Of a DNA stretch of 64,000 nucleotides, positions 8,723 through 16,724 are shown in pieces. The stretch's first letter is position 1; the number at the start of each line of letters is the position of its first letter. A program made the translations under genes and the position numbers. The notes under the pieces were generated by a model, which had not been told where the DNA came from, made no database searches, and worked only from the letters and a program-made list of their open reading frames with translations. Source of the DNA: DATEOR01 sp963766725 (lineage in GTDB: Bacteria; Actinomycetota; Thermoleophilia; Gaiellales; Gaiellaceae); NCBI GenBank assembly GCA_963766725.1, contig CAVYBK010000015.1, forward strand, positions 108,304 through 172,303, written 5' to 3'.

Positions 8723-9642
8723 ACGAACACCTCGCCTTCGTAGGGGTCGTGCGTGTCGATCTCGCGGTCGAGGACGGCGCGGATCGCGATCTCCTCCGAG
8801 GCGAGCACGACGACGTCGTCCGACTCGTAGAGCACGAGCGGCTTGGCGGCCATCTCGTCCTTGGCGACGCCGAGCGCGTCGTCGGTGACGGCGATGTAGG
8901 TGAAGACGCCGTCCAGCTCCTCGAGGGAGTCGCGCATGGCGGACTCGAGATCGGCGCCCTCGGCCATCTTCTCGGCGAGGTAGACGGCGATGATCTCCGA
9001 GTCGCACTCGGACTGGAAGCGGTGGCCCGAGCGCTCGAGCCGGCGCTTCCACTGGAAGTAGTTCGTCAGCTGGCCGTTGTGCACGACGGCGACGTCCTTG
9101 AACGGATAGGCCCAGTAGGGGTGCGCGCCCGAGATGTCGACGTCGGACTCGGTCGCCATCCGCACGTGGCCGATCGCATGCGTGCCGCCGAAGTCGTCGA
9201 GGTCGTACTGCGCGCAGACCGTGTCCGCGTCGCCGAGGTCCTTGATGATCTCGAGCGAGCGGCCGATCGAGAGCACCTCCGCGTCGGGGATGTCCTCGAT
9301 CCGGTCGGTCAGGTCCTTGAGGTCGCCGTCGTAGGCGAACGTCACGCGGTGGGCGTAGTCCGTCTCCTGCTCGTGCTCGCGGATGTCGGCGCCGGCGGTC
9401 TTCAGCCGCTGCAGGACTCGGCCCTGGTGCCGCTCGAGCCGCTCGTCGAACTCGAAGTCACGCGGGGTGTTCGAGTCGGCCAGCGTGTAGCGCATGACGG
9501 CGAGGCCGTCGTTGGGCGGTCCGTAGAGCGCGTAGCCGGTCGAGTCGGGGCCGCGGTGCTTCATGGACTGGAGCATGCGGGTCATGTCGCGCCCGATCTC
9601 GTGGGTCCCGTCGCGGTAGATGATGCCTGCGATTCCGCACAT
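8710..9642 (-). CDS. Class II glutamine amidotransferase subunit (MgsA/GlxB-like)
   Basis: Ntn-type glutaminase domain, 310 residues, with the nucleophile Cys directly after Met (MCGIAGIIYRDG). It also shows MKHRGPDSTGYALYG near residue 28, GHVRMATESDVDISGAHPYW and VVHNGQLTNYFQWKRRLE near 190. It would release ammonia from glutamine, or bind gamma-glutamylmethylamide in the N-methylglutamate route, for the FMN subunit. It is shorter than the PurF or GltB amidotransferase parts and stands alone, as in MgsA/GlxB. It lies 16 bases after the GS-like gene. Confidence 0.9.
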   Translation of the reverse strand: MCGIAGIIYRDGTHEIGRDMTRMLQSMKHRGPDSTGYALYGPPNDGLAVMRYTLADSNTPRDFEFDERLERHQGRVLQRLKTAGADIREHEQETDYAHRVTFAYDGDLKDLTDRIEDIPDAEVLSIGRSLEIIKDLGDADTVCAQYDLDDFGGTHAIGHVRMATESDVDISGAHPYWAYPFKDVAVVHNGQLTNYFQWKRRLERSGHRFQSECDSEIIAVYLAEKMAEGADLESAMRDSLEELDGVFTYIAVTDDALGVAKDEMAAKPLVLYESDDVVVLASEEIAIRAVLDREIDTHDPYEGEVFVWQR

Positions 9643-9658
9643 GTCTTCGCGCTCTCGT

Positions 9659-11071
9659 CTAGGGCAGGACGTCGAGGTATTCGGTCACGTCCCAGTCGCT
9701 CACGTGGGCGCAGTGCCGCTCCCATTCGTCCCGCTTGTAATGCATGAACACACGGTACATGTCGCCTGGAAGCGCGCCCTTGACGACGTCGTCCTCTTCG
9801 AGAGCGTCGAGTGCGGCGCCGAAGGTCATCGGCAGGCGCTTGACCTCCTTGCCCGCCTCCATCGCCTCGTAGATGTTCCGTTCCTCGGGGTCGCCCGGGT
9901 CGAGCTTGCGCTCGATGCCGTCGCGCATCGCGGCGAGGAGCACGGACAGCGAGAGGTACGGGTTCACCGCAGAGTCGACGGTCCGGTATTCGAAGCGCCC
10001 CGGGGCGGAGACGCGGAGCGCGGTCGTGCGGTTCTGGTAGCCCCAGTCGGCGAAGACAGGCGCCCAGAAGCCCGTGTCCCAGAGCCGCCGGTAGGAGTTC
10101 ACCGTTGAGCACGTCAGCGCGGTGAGCGCGGGCTGGTGGGCCATGATCCCGCCGATCGCCCAGAGGCCGTGCTGCCCGGGCTTCTGCTGATCCTCGCCCT
10201 CCGGCATGAAGACGTTCTCCTCACCGCGCCAGATGGAGATGTTGTGGTGGCAGCCGTTCGCGGACACGCCCATGAACGGCTTGGGCATGAAGCACGGGAA
10301 GGCGCCGAGCTCCCGGCCGACCTGCCTGCAGATCTGGCGGAACGTGGAGAGATTGTCGGCTGACCGCTCGGCCCGGTCGAAGCCGAAGTTGAGCTCGATC
10401 TGGCCTGGCGCGTCCTCGTGGTCGCCCTGGATCATGTCGAGCCCGAGCTTCTGGCCGTACTCGACGACGCGATTGATGATCGGCTGAAGCTCGGAGAACT
10501 GGTCGATGTGGTAGCAGTAGGGCTTCGTGACGCCCTCGACCGACGGCGTGCCGTCGTCGTTCAGCTTCAGCCACATCATCTCGGGCTCGGTGCCGGCGCG
10601 GAGGTGCAGGCCGGTCGCCTCCTCGAAGTCCGCCTGCTGGCGGATGAGGTTGCCGCGGCAGTCGGAGGTCAGGAACGCGCCCGGGTCCCCGCGCTCCTCG
10701 CGGTTGCGGAAGCACTGGCACCAGACGCGGGCGAGCTTCTTGCCGTCACCGGCCGTCCACGGGAGGACGGCGAAGGTCTCGGGCTCCGGGATGCCGACGA
10801 GCTCCGCGGCCTCCGGGCCGTAGCCGATGTAGTTCCCGTGACGGTCGGTGAAGAGGTTCGCCGTGGCGCCGTAGACGAGCTGGAAACCCTTGTTCGCGAT
10901 CGTCTCCCAGTGCGGAGCAGGGACGCCTTTCCCCATGATCCGCCCGGTGACCGAGGGGAATTGGTAGTAGACGTACGAGATGTCCTCGGCATCGATCTGC
11001 TTGCGGACTTCCTTGATGCGCTCTGCACGCCCGTCGGCTTCGACGAAGCGCTCGAGGTCCGTTGTCGCCAC
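9659..11071 (-). CDS. Glutamine synthetase-family enzyme, GlnT/GmaS-like
   Basis: ATP-dependent gamma-glutamyl ligase of the glutamine synthetase superfamily, 470 residues. It shows the Glu-rich metal motif RAGTEPEMMW near residue 175, GDHEDAPGQIELNFGF near 230, ANGCHHNISIW in place of the GS HxHxS motif, and NSYRRLWDTGFWAPVFADWG followed by FEYRTVDSAVNPYLSL. Linkage to the three split glutamate-synthase subunits matches gmaS-mgsABC or glxABCD clusters, so the acceptor amine may be ammonia or methylamine. This is inference. AGGAGG six bases before GTG 11071 sets the start; an in-frame start 16 codons upstream lacks such a site. First gene of the operon. Confidence 0.88.
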   Translation of the reverse strand: MATTDLERFVEADGRAERIKEVRKQIDAEDISYVYYQFPSVTGRIMGKGVPAPHWETIANKGFQLVYGATANLFTDRHGNYIGYGPEAAELVGIPEPETFAVLPWTAGDGKKLARVWCQCFRNREERGDPGAFLTSDCRGNLIRQQADFEEATGLHLRAGTEPEMMWLKLNDDGTPSVEGVTKPYCYHIDQFSELQPIINRVVEYGQKLGLDMIQGDHEDAPGQIELNFGFDRAERSADNLSTFRQICRQVGRELGAFPCFMPKPFMGVSANGCHHNISIWRGEENVFMPEGEDQQKPGQHGLWAIGGIMAHQPALTALTCSTVNSYRRLWDTGFWAPVFADWGYQNRTTALRVSAPGRFEYRTVDSAVNPYLSLSVLLAAMRDGIERKLDPGDPEERNIYEAMEAGKEVKRLPMTFGAALDALEEDDVVKGALPGDMYRVFMHYKRDEWERHCAHVSDWDVTEYLDVLP

Positions 11072-11151
11072 GAACTTCCTCCTGGTCGGGGGCCGGTGCG
11101 CGGATACTAAAGCGCGCAACTGCCTCCCTCCAGCAGAAGTGCGAAGACGGG

Positions 11152-11484
11152 CTAGCTGAGATCGACTTCGCGGTTGAGGACGTGCTCGTAGATCTCGCGG
11201 TAGAGGCCGATGGCCTGGCCGACGTCGCCGGGATCGAAGTCCTCGCCCCGGTCGACGATGAGCCGGATCTCGTGCGCCGCGCGATACGAGCCCAGCACCT
11301 CGGGATCGACGCCCTCGTCGTCCACGGGGTCAGCGGTGTCGACGGGATACCCCGCCTCCACCAGCATCCGCCGGACGAGATCGTCGAGATCGCCCAGCGC
11401 CTCGACGGGGGAGTCGACGACGAGCGGCTCGAGCTGCTGCCATTCCGACTCCCACGCGTGCCGGTCAAGTCCAGGTTCGACCAT
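11152..11484 (-). CDS. Hypothetical acidic protein
   Basis: Unrecognised, 110 residues, no signal or membrane segment. The sequence is acidic and predicted helical (ALGDLDDLVRRMLVEAGYPV, RAAHEIRLIVDRGEDFDPGD, IGLYREIYEHVL). AGGAGG six bases before ATG 11484 fixes the start and rejects an in-frame start 13 codons upstream. It faces purD divergently and precedes the glutamine-synthetase-like operon by about 80 bases. Confidence 0.6.
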   Translation of the reverse strand: MVEPGLDRHAWESEWQQLEPLVVDSPVEALGDLDDLVRRMLVEAGYPVDTADPVDDEGVDPEVLGSYRAAHEIRLIVDRGEDFDPGDVGQAIGLYREIYEHVLNREVDLS

Positions 11485-11536
11485 ACGGGTCCTCCTACCG
11501 CCCGACGGCGGTATTTGAAACACCCGCCCGCAACCT

Positions 11537-11542
11537 TAAACT
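11537..11542 (+). promoter_or_regulatory. -10 box for leaderless purD
   Basis: TAAACT ends seven bases before the GTG start of purD. With a usual -10-to-+1 distance the transcript would begin at or next to the start codon. No Shine-Dalgarno sequence is present. Confidence 0.6.
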
Positions 11543-11549
11543 CGGCCTC

Positions 11550-12770
11550 GTGAAGGTGCTGATCCTGGGGTCGGGCGGCCGCGAGCACGCGCTCGCGTGG
11601 AAGATCGCGCAGAGCGAGCGGCTGACGGAGCTGCACGCGGCGCCGGGAAATCCCGGAATCGCAGCGCTCGGCCGCTGCCACCCGATCCGCATGGACGACG
11701 TCGAGGGCCTCCTCGGCCTCTGCCGCCAGCACGAGATCCACCTCGTCGTCGTCGGCCCCGAGGCGCCGCTCGTCGCGGGCATCGCGGACGAGCTTCGGCG
11801 CGCCGGCGTGGCCGTGTTCGGGCCGAGCAAGGCGGCCGCGCGCATCGAGGGGTCGAAGGCCTTCGCCAAGGAGGTGCTGGAGGCCGCCGCGGTGCCGACC
11901 GCCGCCGTTCTCGACGAAGCCCGCGCGCCCTGCGTCGTCAAGGCCGACGGCCTCGCGGCGGGCAAGGGCGTGTTCGTCTGCCGCACACAGGACGAGGCGG
12001 ACGCGGCGCTCGTGCGCGCCCGCGCGCTCGGCGAGGACGTCGTCGTCGAGGAGCTGCTCGAGGGCGAGGAGGTCTCGCTCTTCGCACTCTCGGACGGCCA
12101 GAAAGTCCTCCCGCTCGCGCCCGCCCAGGACTTCAAGCGGCTGGAGGACGGAGACGAGGGCCCGAACACGGGCGGCATGGGGAGCTACTCGCCGGTGCCG
12201 ATGCTCGGCGAGGAAGACGTCGAGGAGCTCGCCGGCCTCGTCCACCGCCCGGTGATCGCCGAGCTCGCGCGGCGCGGCACCCCTTTCGCCGGCCTTCTCT
12301 ACGCCGGCCTGATGCTGACCGACGCCGGGCCGCGCGTGCTCGAGTTCAACTGCCGCTTCGGCGACCCCGAGACGCAGGCGCTCCTCCCCCGCCTGGGCGG
12401 CGACCTCCTCGAAGCGCTTGCCGCCGCCGCGCACGGCGAGCTGGCCGGAGTCGAGCTCGACCCCGAGCCGCTCGCAGCCGTGGCCGTTGTCCTGGCCGCG
12501 CCCGGCTATCCGGACGACCCGCAGAGCGGCGTCCCGATCGGCGGCGTCGAGGTGGCCGGCGCGACCGGCGCGCTCGTCTTCCACGCGGGCACGGCGCTGC
12601 GCCACGGCCAGCTCGTCTCGGCCGGGGGGCGCGTCCTCGACGTGGTCGGCACGGGAGACACCGTTTCGGACGCGCGCGAGCAGGCCTACGCCGCCGTCGA
12701 GCAGATCGACTTCCCCGGCGCGCAGTTCCGCACGGACATCGCAGCGAAGGCGGTCCATGTCGCAACCTGA
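11550..12770 (+). CDS. purD: Phosphoribosylamine-glycine ligase
   Basis: Second step of purine synthesis: phosphoribosylamine plus glycine plus ATP gives GAR. 406 residues, full length. It has the N-terminal motif VLILGSGGREHALAWKIAQS, the ATP-grasp region (VVKADGLAAGKGVFVCRT), the signature NTGGMGSYSP, and the metal-binding FNCRFGDPETQALLPRL. GTG 11550 is chosen because translation opens directly with KVLILGSGGREH and a -10 box sits seven bases upstream. Its end overlaps purE by 14 bases. Confidence 0.97.
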   Translation: MKVLILGSGGREHALAWKIAQSERLTELHAAPGNPGIAALGRCHPIRMDDVEGLLGLCRQHEIHLVVVGPEAPLVAGIADELRRAGVAVFGPSKAAARIEGSKAFAKEVLEAAAVPTAAVLDEARAPCVVKADGLAAGKGVFVCRTQDEADAALVRARALGEDVVVEELLEGEEVSLFALSDGQKVLPLAPAQDFKRLEDGDEGPNTGGMGSYSPVPMLGEEDVEELAGLVHRPVIAELARRGTPFAGLLYAGLMLTDAGPRVLEFNCRFGDPETQALLPRLGGDLLEALAAAAHGELAGVELDPEPLAAVAVVLAAPGYPDDPQSGVPIGGVEVAGATGALVFHAGTALRHGQLVSAGGRVLDVVGTGDTVSDAREQAYAAVEQIDFPGAQFRTDIAAKAVHVAT

Positions 12771-13269
12771 GTCCCACCTGCACGAGGTGCCCTTCGCCGC
12801 TCTCGAGGAGTTCGAGGACGCCGGACCGCTCGTCGGCATCCTCATCGGCTCCGAGTCCGACCGGGAGGGCATCGAGCCCGCCGTCGAGGAGCTGAACGAG
12901 CGCGGGATCTCCAACGAGCTGCGCGTCCTCTCCGCTCACCGCGACCCGCGCGGGGTGGCCGAGTACGCCTCGAACGCGGCACTCCGCGGCGTCCGCGTGA
13001 TCATCGCCGGAGCCGGGATGTCCGCCGCCCTCCCGGGCGCGGTCGCCGCCTACACCGAGCTGCCCGTGATCGGGGTCCCGATGACGTCCTCGAAGACCGC
13101 CGCGGGCGGTCTCGACGCGATCCTCTCGATCGTGCAGATGCCTCCTGGCGTGCCGGTCGCCTGCGTCTCCCTGAACGGGGCGCGGAACGCTGCGATCCTC
13201 GCCGCCAAGATCCTCGCGCAGGGCGGCGGCTACCCCATCGGGCCGGGCGGGCCGGCGACCGCGGTCTAG
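12757..13269 (+). CDS. purE: N5-CAIR mutase / AIR carboxylase PurE
   Basis: Carboxylation step of purine synthesis yielding CAIR. 170 residues, with about 23 extra residues before the conserved start LVGILIGSESD. Active-site motifs are LSAHRDP and IIAGAGMSAALPGAVAAYT, then GVPMTSS and SIVQMPPGVPVA. In typical class I enzymes the second motif is GAGGAAHLPG; here Gly-Ala-His is replaced by Met-Ser-Ala-Ala. No purK lies in the window, so the enzyme may use AIR and CO2 directly or its partner is elsewhere. ATG 12757 overlaps the purD end. Confidence 0.92.
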   Translation: MSQPESHLHEVPFAALEEFEDAGPLVGILIGSESDREGIEPAVEELNERGISNELRVLSAHRDPRGVAEYASNAALRGVRVIIAGAGMSAALPGAVAAYTELPVIGVPMTSSKTAAGGLDAILSIVQMPPGVPVACVSLNGARNAAILAAKILAQGGGYPIGPGGPATAV

Positions 13270-13275
13270 AACGAG

Positions 13276-13299
13276 GACGGGGCCCTCGCGGGCCCCGTC
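13276..13299. terminator. Bidirectional terminator between purE and a secreted protein gene
   Basis: A perfect 10-bp stem (GACGGGGCCC, loop TCGC, GGGCCCCGTC) lies between the convergent ends of purE (13269) and the minus-strand secreted protein (13324), so it can end both transcripts. Confidence 0.75.
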
Positions 13300-13323
13300 G
13301 GGTCGAAACGTGCCGCCGAGCGG

Positions 13324-13896
13324 CTAGTCGTCGTCTCCGCCGCCGGGGCCGGAGTTGCCGCCGCCGTCGTCGTCCCCACCGCCAGAGCCGGAGTGGCCAC
13401 CGTGGCCGGAGTCGTCGTCGCCCTCGTCGTGGCTCGAACCGGGACCGGAGTTGGCCGACGGGCCGGAGTTGTCTCCGTCCTCGTTCTCGCCCTGGTCGTC
13501 GTTGTTCTCGCCCTGGTCGTCGTCGCCGGCTCCTGCACCCGTGCAGCGCGGGTCGTTGGCGTGCTCGGCCTCGTCGCAGGGGCCGCTGATGTCCTCGCCC
13601 TGGTCGTCGTCATCGGCGACTGCGTCATCCTCGGCGTGGTCGCGGCCGCGGCCGCGATCGTCGTTTGCATCCTCGCCCTGTTCGTCCGCGTCGTTGTCCT
13701 CGGGGACCTGGGCGCCGGCGCACTCGGGATCGTTCGCGTGCTCGGCCTCGTCGCAGGGGCCCTTGACGTCCACGACCGTGGTGGCCGGATCGGAGCTCGA
13801 GCCGCCGTTCGTGCCCGCTGCGACGGCGACGCCGACGCCAACGGCCAGCACCGTGGCGAGAACGAGGAGGAGCTTGTTGATGGGATTCACTGCCAT
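13324..13896 (-). CDS. Secreted Asp/Gly-rich protein with duplicated Cys motif
   Basis: Unrecognised 190-residue protein. A signal peptide or anchor (INKLLLVLATVLAVGVGVAVAAG) is followed by a highly acidic, low-complexity region. Inside it one 15-residue unit occurs twice, GPCDEAEHANDPECA and GPCDEAEHANDPRCT, about 67 residues apart; each carries two Cys and a cluster of acidic side chains. The tail is Gly/Ser/Asp repeats ending DDD. It is probably extracellular, with possible Ca2+ or other cation binding by the acidic stretch (inference). GGAGG lies 2 bases before ATG 13896 and 8 before an in-frame GTG two codons later, so the GTG may be the true start. Same strand as the two-component system. 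Confidence 0.7.
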   Translation of the reverse strand: MAVNPINKLLLVLATVLAVGVGVAVAAGTNGGSSSDPATTVVDVKGPCDEAEHANDPECAGAQVPEDNDADEQGEDANDDRGRGRDHAEDDAVADDDDQGEDISGPCDEAEHANDPRCTGAGAGDDDQGENNDDQGENEDGDNSGPSANSGPGSSHDEGDDDSGHGGHSGSGGGDDDGGGNSGPGGGDDD

Positions 13897-14015
13897 GACC
13901 TCCGTGGGAAATTGCTGACTCCCTGACCGTAGAGAGGCCCGGTTCAAGCGCGGGCGGCGTTCCGGTGAAGGTTCGGTCGGCGGGAGTAAAGACTTGGTTC
14001 AGGCGCCCGGCGGAG

Positions 14016-14482
14016 CTAGTCGTCGCCGCCGGAATCGTCCGACCCGGACCCGCTCGACCGGAGCCCGAGGAGCCTGAGCCCGAGCTCGAGCCGGAGCGGT
14101 CGTCGGATCCGCCCCCGCCCGGACCGGAGCTGCTGCCCGAGCCGCCGTTGTCGTCCGACCCCGAATGGTCGTCGGTGCTCGTGCCGCCGCTCGACCCTGA
14201 CGTGCCGCTGCCGGAGCTGCCGCTCGAGGAAGAGCCGCCGTGGTCGTCCCCCGTCGTCGTCCCGGACGAGGCGTCGTCCGATCCACGGCTGTCCTTCTTC
14301 TTCTCGGACTTCTTGGAGTCGTCCTCGAGTGCCTTCGGATTGGCCTTTCCCTGTGTCGCGACGGGCACCGAAGCGGGCGTCGCGGCGATCGTGCTCGCCG
14401 AGCTCAGGTAGACCGCGAGCGCAAGCCCGACGGGCAATGCGAGCCCCGCGAGCGCGACGAGAACGGTGGTGACACGACGCAT
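14016..14482 (-). pseudogene. Secreted Ser/Gly/Asp-rich protein, frameshift near the C-terminus
   Basis: Unrecognised, about 155 residues. A signal peptide (VTTVLVALAGLALPVGLALAVYL) is followed by a short Lys/Asp-rich linker (DDSKKSEKKKDSRGSDD) and a long Ser/Gly/Asp low-complexity tail. One frame jump near 14050-14060 is needed; the alternative frame then ends SGSDDSGGDD with stop at 14016, matching the acidic C-terminus of the neighbour at 13324. The two look like related cell-surface or secreted products and both follow the histidine kinase gene on the same strand. Confidence 0.6.
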
Positions 14483-14528
14483 GCTCTGAACGTAGCAGCG
14501 CCCGTCTTCAGAATCGGTAAAGCCCTGG

Positions 14529-15939
14529 TCAGCGATCGGCAGGCGTCTGGCGGAAGACCACCCGCACACGCGTGCCCGGGCCGTCGGCGAGGGTCACCTG
14601 GCCGTCCCAGCGCTCCACGAGCTCGGCGACGATCGCCAGCCCGAGCCCGGTTCCCGGGCCGAGACGGCGCCCGTTCGACCCCCGGTAGAAGCGCTCGAAG
14701 ACCCGCGCGCGGTCGTCTTCGGGGATCCCGGGCCCGTTGTCGGCGACGACCAGTGTCCCTCGCCCGTTCTCGGACGCACGACTCGACGGTGACCTGCGTG
14801 CCCGGCGGCGCGTAGCGAAGCGCGTTCTCGATCAGGTTGTCGACGACATGCGCGAGGTCGGCGGGGTCGGCAAAGACGAGCGCCTGCTCGAGGCGTCCGG
14901 CCTCCACGGTCTTCTCGGCTTCGCCCGCGGGAGCCTGCCACCGCTCGACCGCGTCTTCGGCCACCGAGGAGAGGTCGACGGTGACCCCCGCGGGCGGCGG
15001 CGTCGCCGCGCCGGCGAGCGCGAGCAGGTCGTCCACGAGCGCCTCGAGCCGGTCGAGCTCCTCCTCCGCTTTCGCGGCGTTCTCGCCGGCCGCCCCGCCT
15101 TCGGCTCGAATCGCCTCGAGCCGAAGCTTGATCCCGGTCAGCGGCGTGCGGAGCTGGTGCGACGCGTTCGCGACGAAGTCGCGCTGCGCGCGCATGCTCG
15201 AGCCGAGCGCGTCGGCCATGCGGTTGAAGGAAACGCCCAGCGCCGCGAGCTCGGCCGGGCCGTCGGTCGGGGCGCGCGCGTCGAGGTCGCCGCCGCCGAG
15301 CTCCCCCGCGGTGTCGCGGAGCCGACCGAGCGGCCGCGAGACAGTCGTGGCCAGGATCCAGGCGAGCACGAAGGCACCCGCTACGACCGCGAGCCCGATC
15401 GCCGCAAGACGGAGCCAGCTGTTGTGCACGCGGTCGACGACGGACTCGCGGGAGGACGACACCCGCACCGCGCCGACGACCTCGCCCCCGTCGACGACCG
15501 GGACCGTGACGAGCAGAAGATCGCCTCCGGCGGTCTCGCTGAAGCGCCGGCGCGAGTCGACGCGCCCCTCCGTGAGGGCAACCCTGAACTCCGGCCGCTC
15601 GGCCGTGGCGAACGTGGACCCGGGTGCAGCCTGCCCCGCGCTGTCCACCAGCAGGTGCCCGCGGTCGTTCGTCACCACGATTCGCTCGTCCACGGCCGCG
15701 GCGGCGTCGTCAACCGCCTGGGTCAGCGCGCCGGTGCTCGCGTTCGGGGCTCCCTGGTTCGTCGCCGCCACCTCGTCGGAGATGCGGGCGGCGAGGAGCG
15801 CGGCCCGGCCGAGCACGTCCGTCTGAAAATCGGAGTCCGCCCTCCGCTCGATGCTGAGCGCGAGCGGGATCTCGAGCGCGAGGACGACCGCGGCGACGAG
15901 ATAGGCGGCCGCGAGGACGAGGCGGGTACGAAAGCTCAC
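14529..15939 (-). pseudogene. Sensor histidine kinase, frameshift in the ATPase domain
   Basis: Membrane sensor kinase partnered with the response regulator. Order: first membrane span (LVLAAAYLVAAVVLALEI), extracytoplasmic sensor of about 120 residues, second span (LAAIGLAVVAGAFVLAWIL), HAMP, phospho-acceptor His in FVANASHQLRTPLTGIKLRL, N-box NLIENALRYAPPG. A single-base jump near 14778 then shifts the frame; beyond it the G1 and G2 boxes follow correctly (VVADNGPGIPEDD, GPGTGLGLAIVAELVE), with stop at 14529. About 470 residues if repaired. GTG 15939 overlaps the regulator stop (GTGA). The extracytoplasmic signal is unknown. Confidence 0.88.
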
Positions 15940-16646
15940 GGCTCGAGCTCGTCCGCGGACGAGAAGCGAAAGCCGACGCCGCGAACGGTGTGGATGTAGC
16001 GAGGCGCGGCGGGATCGTCGCCGAGTTTCTTGCGCAGCGAGCTGACGTGGACGTCGAGCGTCTTCGTCGAGCCGAACCAGTTCGGGTCCCAGACCTCCGA
16101 GACGAGGTCGTCGCGCTTCACCAGCCGGCCGGCGCTCTCGAGGAGGACGCGCAGGAGCTCGAACTCCTTCACCGTCAGCTCGACGGCCTCGCCGTCGCGG
16201 GTGACCGTGCGCGTGTCGAGGTTCATGGCTACATCGCCGCTCGCCAAGGCTCCGCCGGACACGTCCACGGGCTCGGCCGTGCTCCGCCTGAGAACGGCGC
16301 GCATGCGGGCGACGAGCTCTGCCGCGCTGAACGGCTTCGTGACGTAGTCGTCGGCGCCGAGCTCGAGGCCGAGCACGCGGTCCATCTCCTCCCCGCGCGC
16401 GCTCACCATCACCACCGGCGTGCGCGATCCCTGGCGGATCTGGCGGAGCACGTCGCGGCCGTCGCCGTCGGGCAGCATGACGTCGAGGAGGACGATGTCC
16501 GGCGCCTGCGCCGAGAAGGCCTCGAGGCCGTCCGCGGCCGTCGCGGCGAGGTGGACGTCGAAGCCCTCGCGCCGCAGCGCGTCCGCGAGAGGCTCCGCGA
16601 TCGGGCGCTCGTCCTCGATCACCAGGACTTTCTTCCTGCTCACCAT
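15936..16646 (-). CDS. OmpR/PhoB-family response regulator
   Basis: DNA-binding response regulator, 236 residues. The receiver domain (residues 5-118) has the phosphorylated Asp in IVLLDVMLPDGDGRD and the conserved Lys in YVTKPFSAAEL. The winged helix (about 135-230) ends RYIHTVRGVGFRFS. Resembles MprA/PrrA-type actinobacterial regulators. It is the first gene of a minus-strand unit of regulator, kinase and two secreted acidic proteins, the last two being plausible targets. The start could also be GTG two codons upstream (16652) or one codon downstream. Confidence 0.92.
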   Translation of the reverse strand: MVSRKKVLVIEDERPIAEPLADALRREGFDVHLAATAADGLEAFSAQAPDIVLLDVMLPDGDGRDVLRQIRQGSRTPVVMVSARGEEMDRVLGLELGADDYVTKPFSAAELVARMRAVLRRSTAEPVDVSGGALASGDVAMNLDTRTVTRDGEAVELTVKEFELLRVLLESAGRLVKRDDLVSEVWDPNWFGSTKTLDVHVSSLRKKLGDDPAAPRYIHTVRGVGFRFSSADELEP

Positions 16647-16711
16647 GGCCACGCTCACAATACGGACGCAACCGCCGGTCGGCTTTCCCCCGGGTCGCCC
16701 ACCGCGGGCTC

Positions 16712-16717
16712 TAGAAT
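16712..16717 (+). promoter_or_regulatory. -10 box for leaderless purB
   Basis: TAGAAT ends seven bases before the GTG start of purB, with no Shine-Dalgarno sequence between. The same spacing occurs at purD, cbs and other first genes in the window. Confidence 0.6.
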
Positions 16718-16724
16718 CGGACCG

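Noticed and set aside
13324..14482. Dense short repeats that could suggest a CRISPR array or satellite DNA
   Set aside because: The periodicity follows codons for Asp, Gly and Ser in two exported proteins; there are no equal-length spacers or conserved direct repeats.
14404..16671. A long kinase-region frame extended through and beyond the regulator
   Set aside because: The upstream part is a shadow of the response regulator; the kinase starts at GTG 15939 overlapping the regulator stop.
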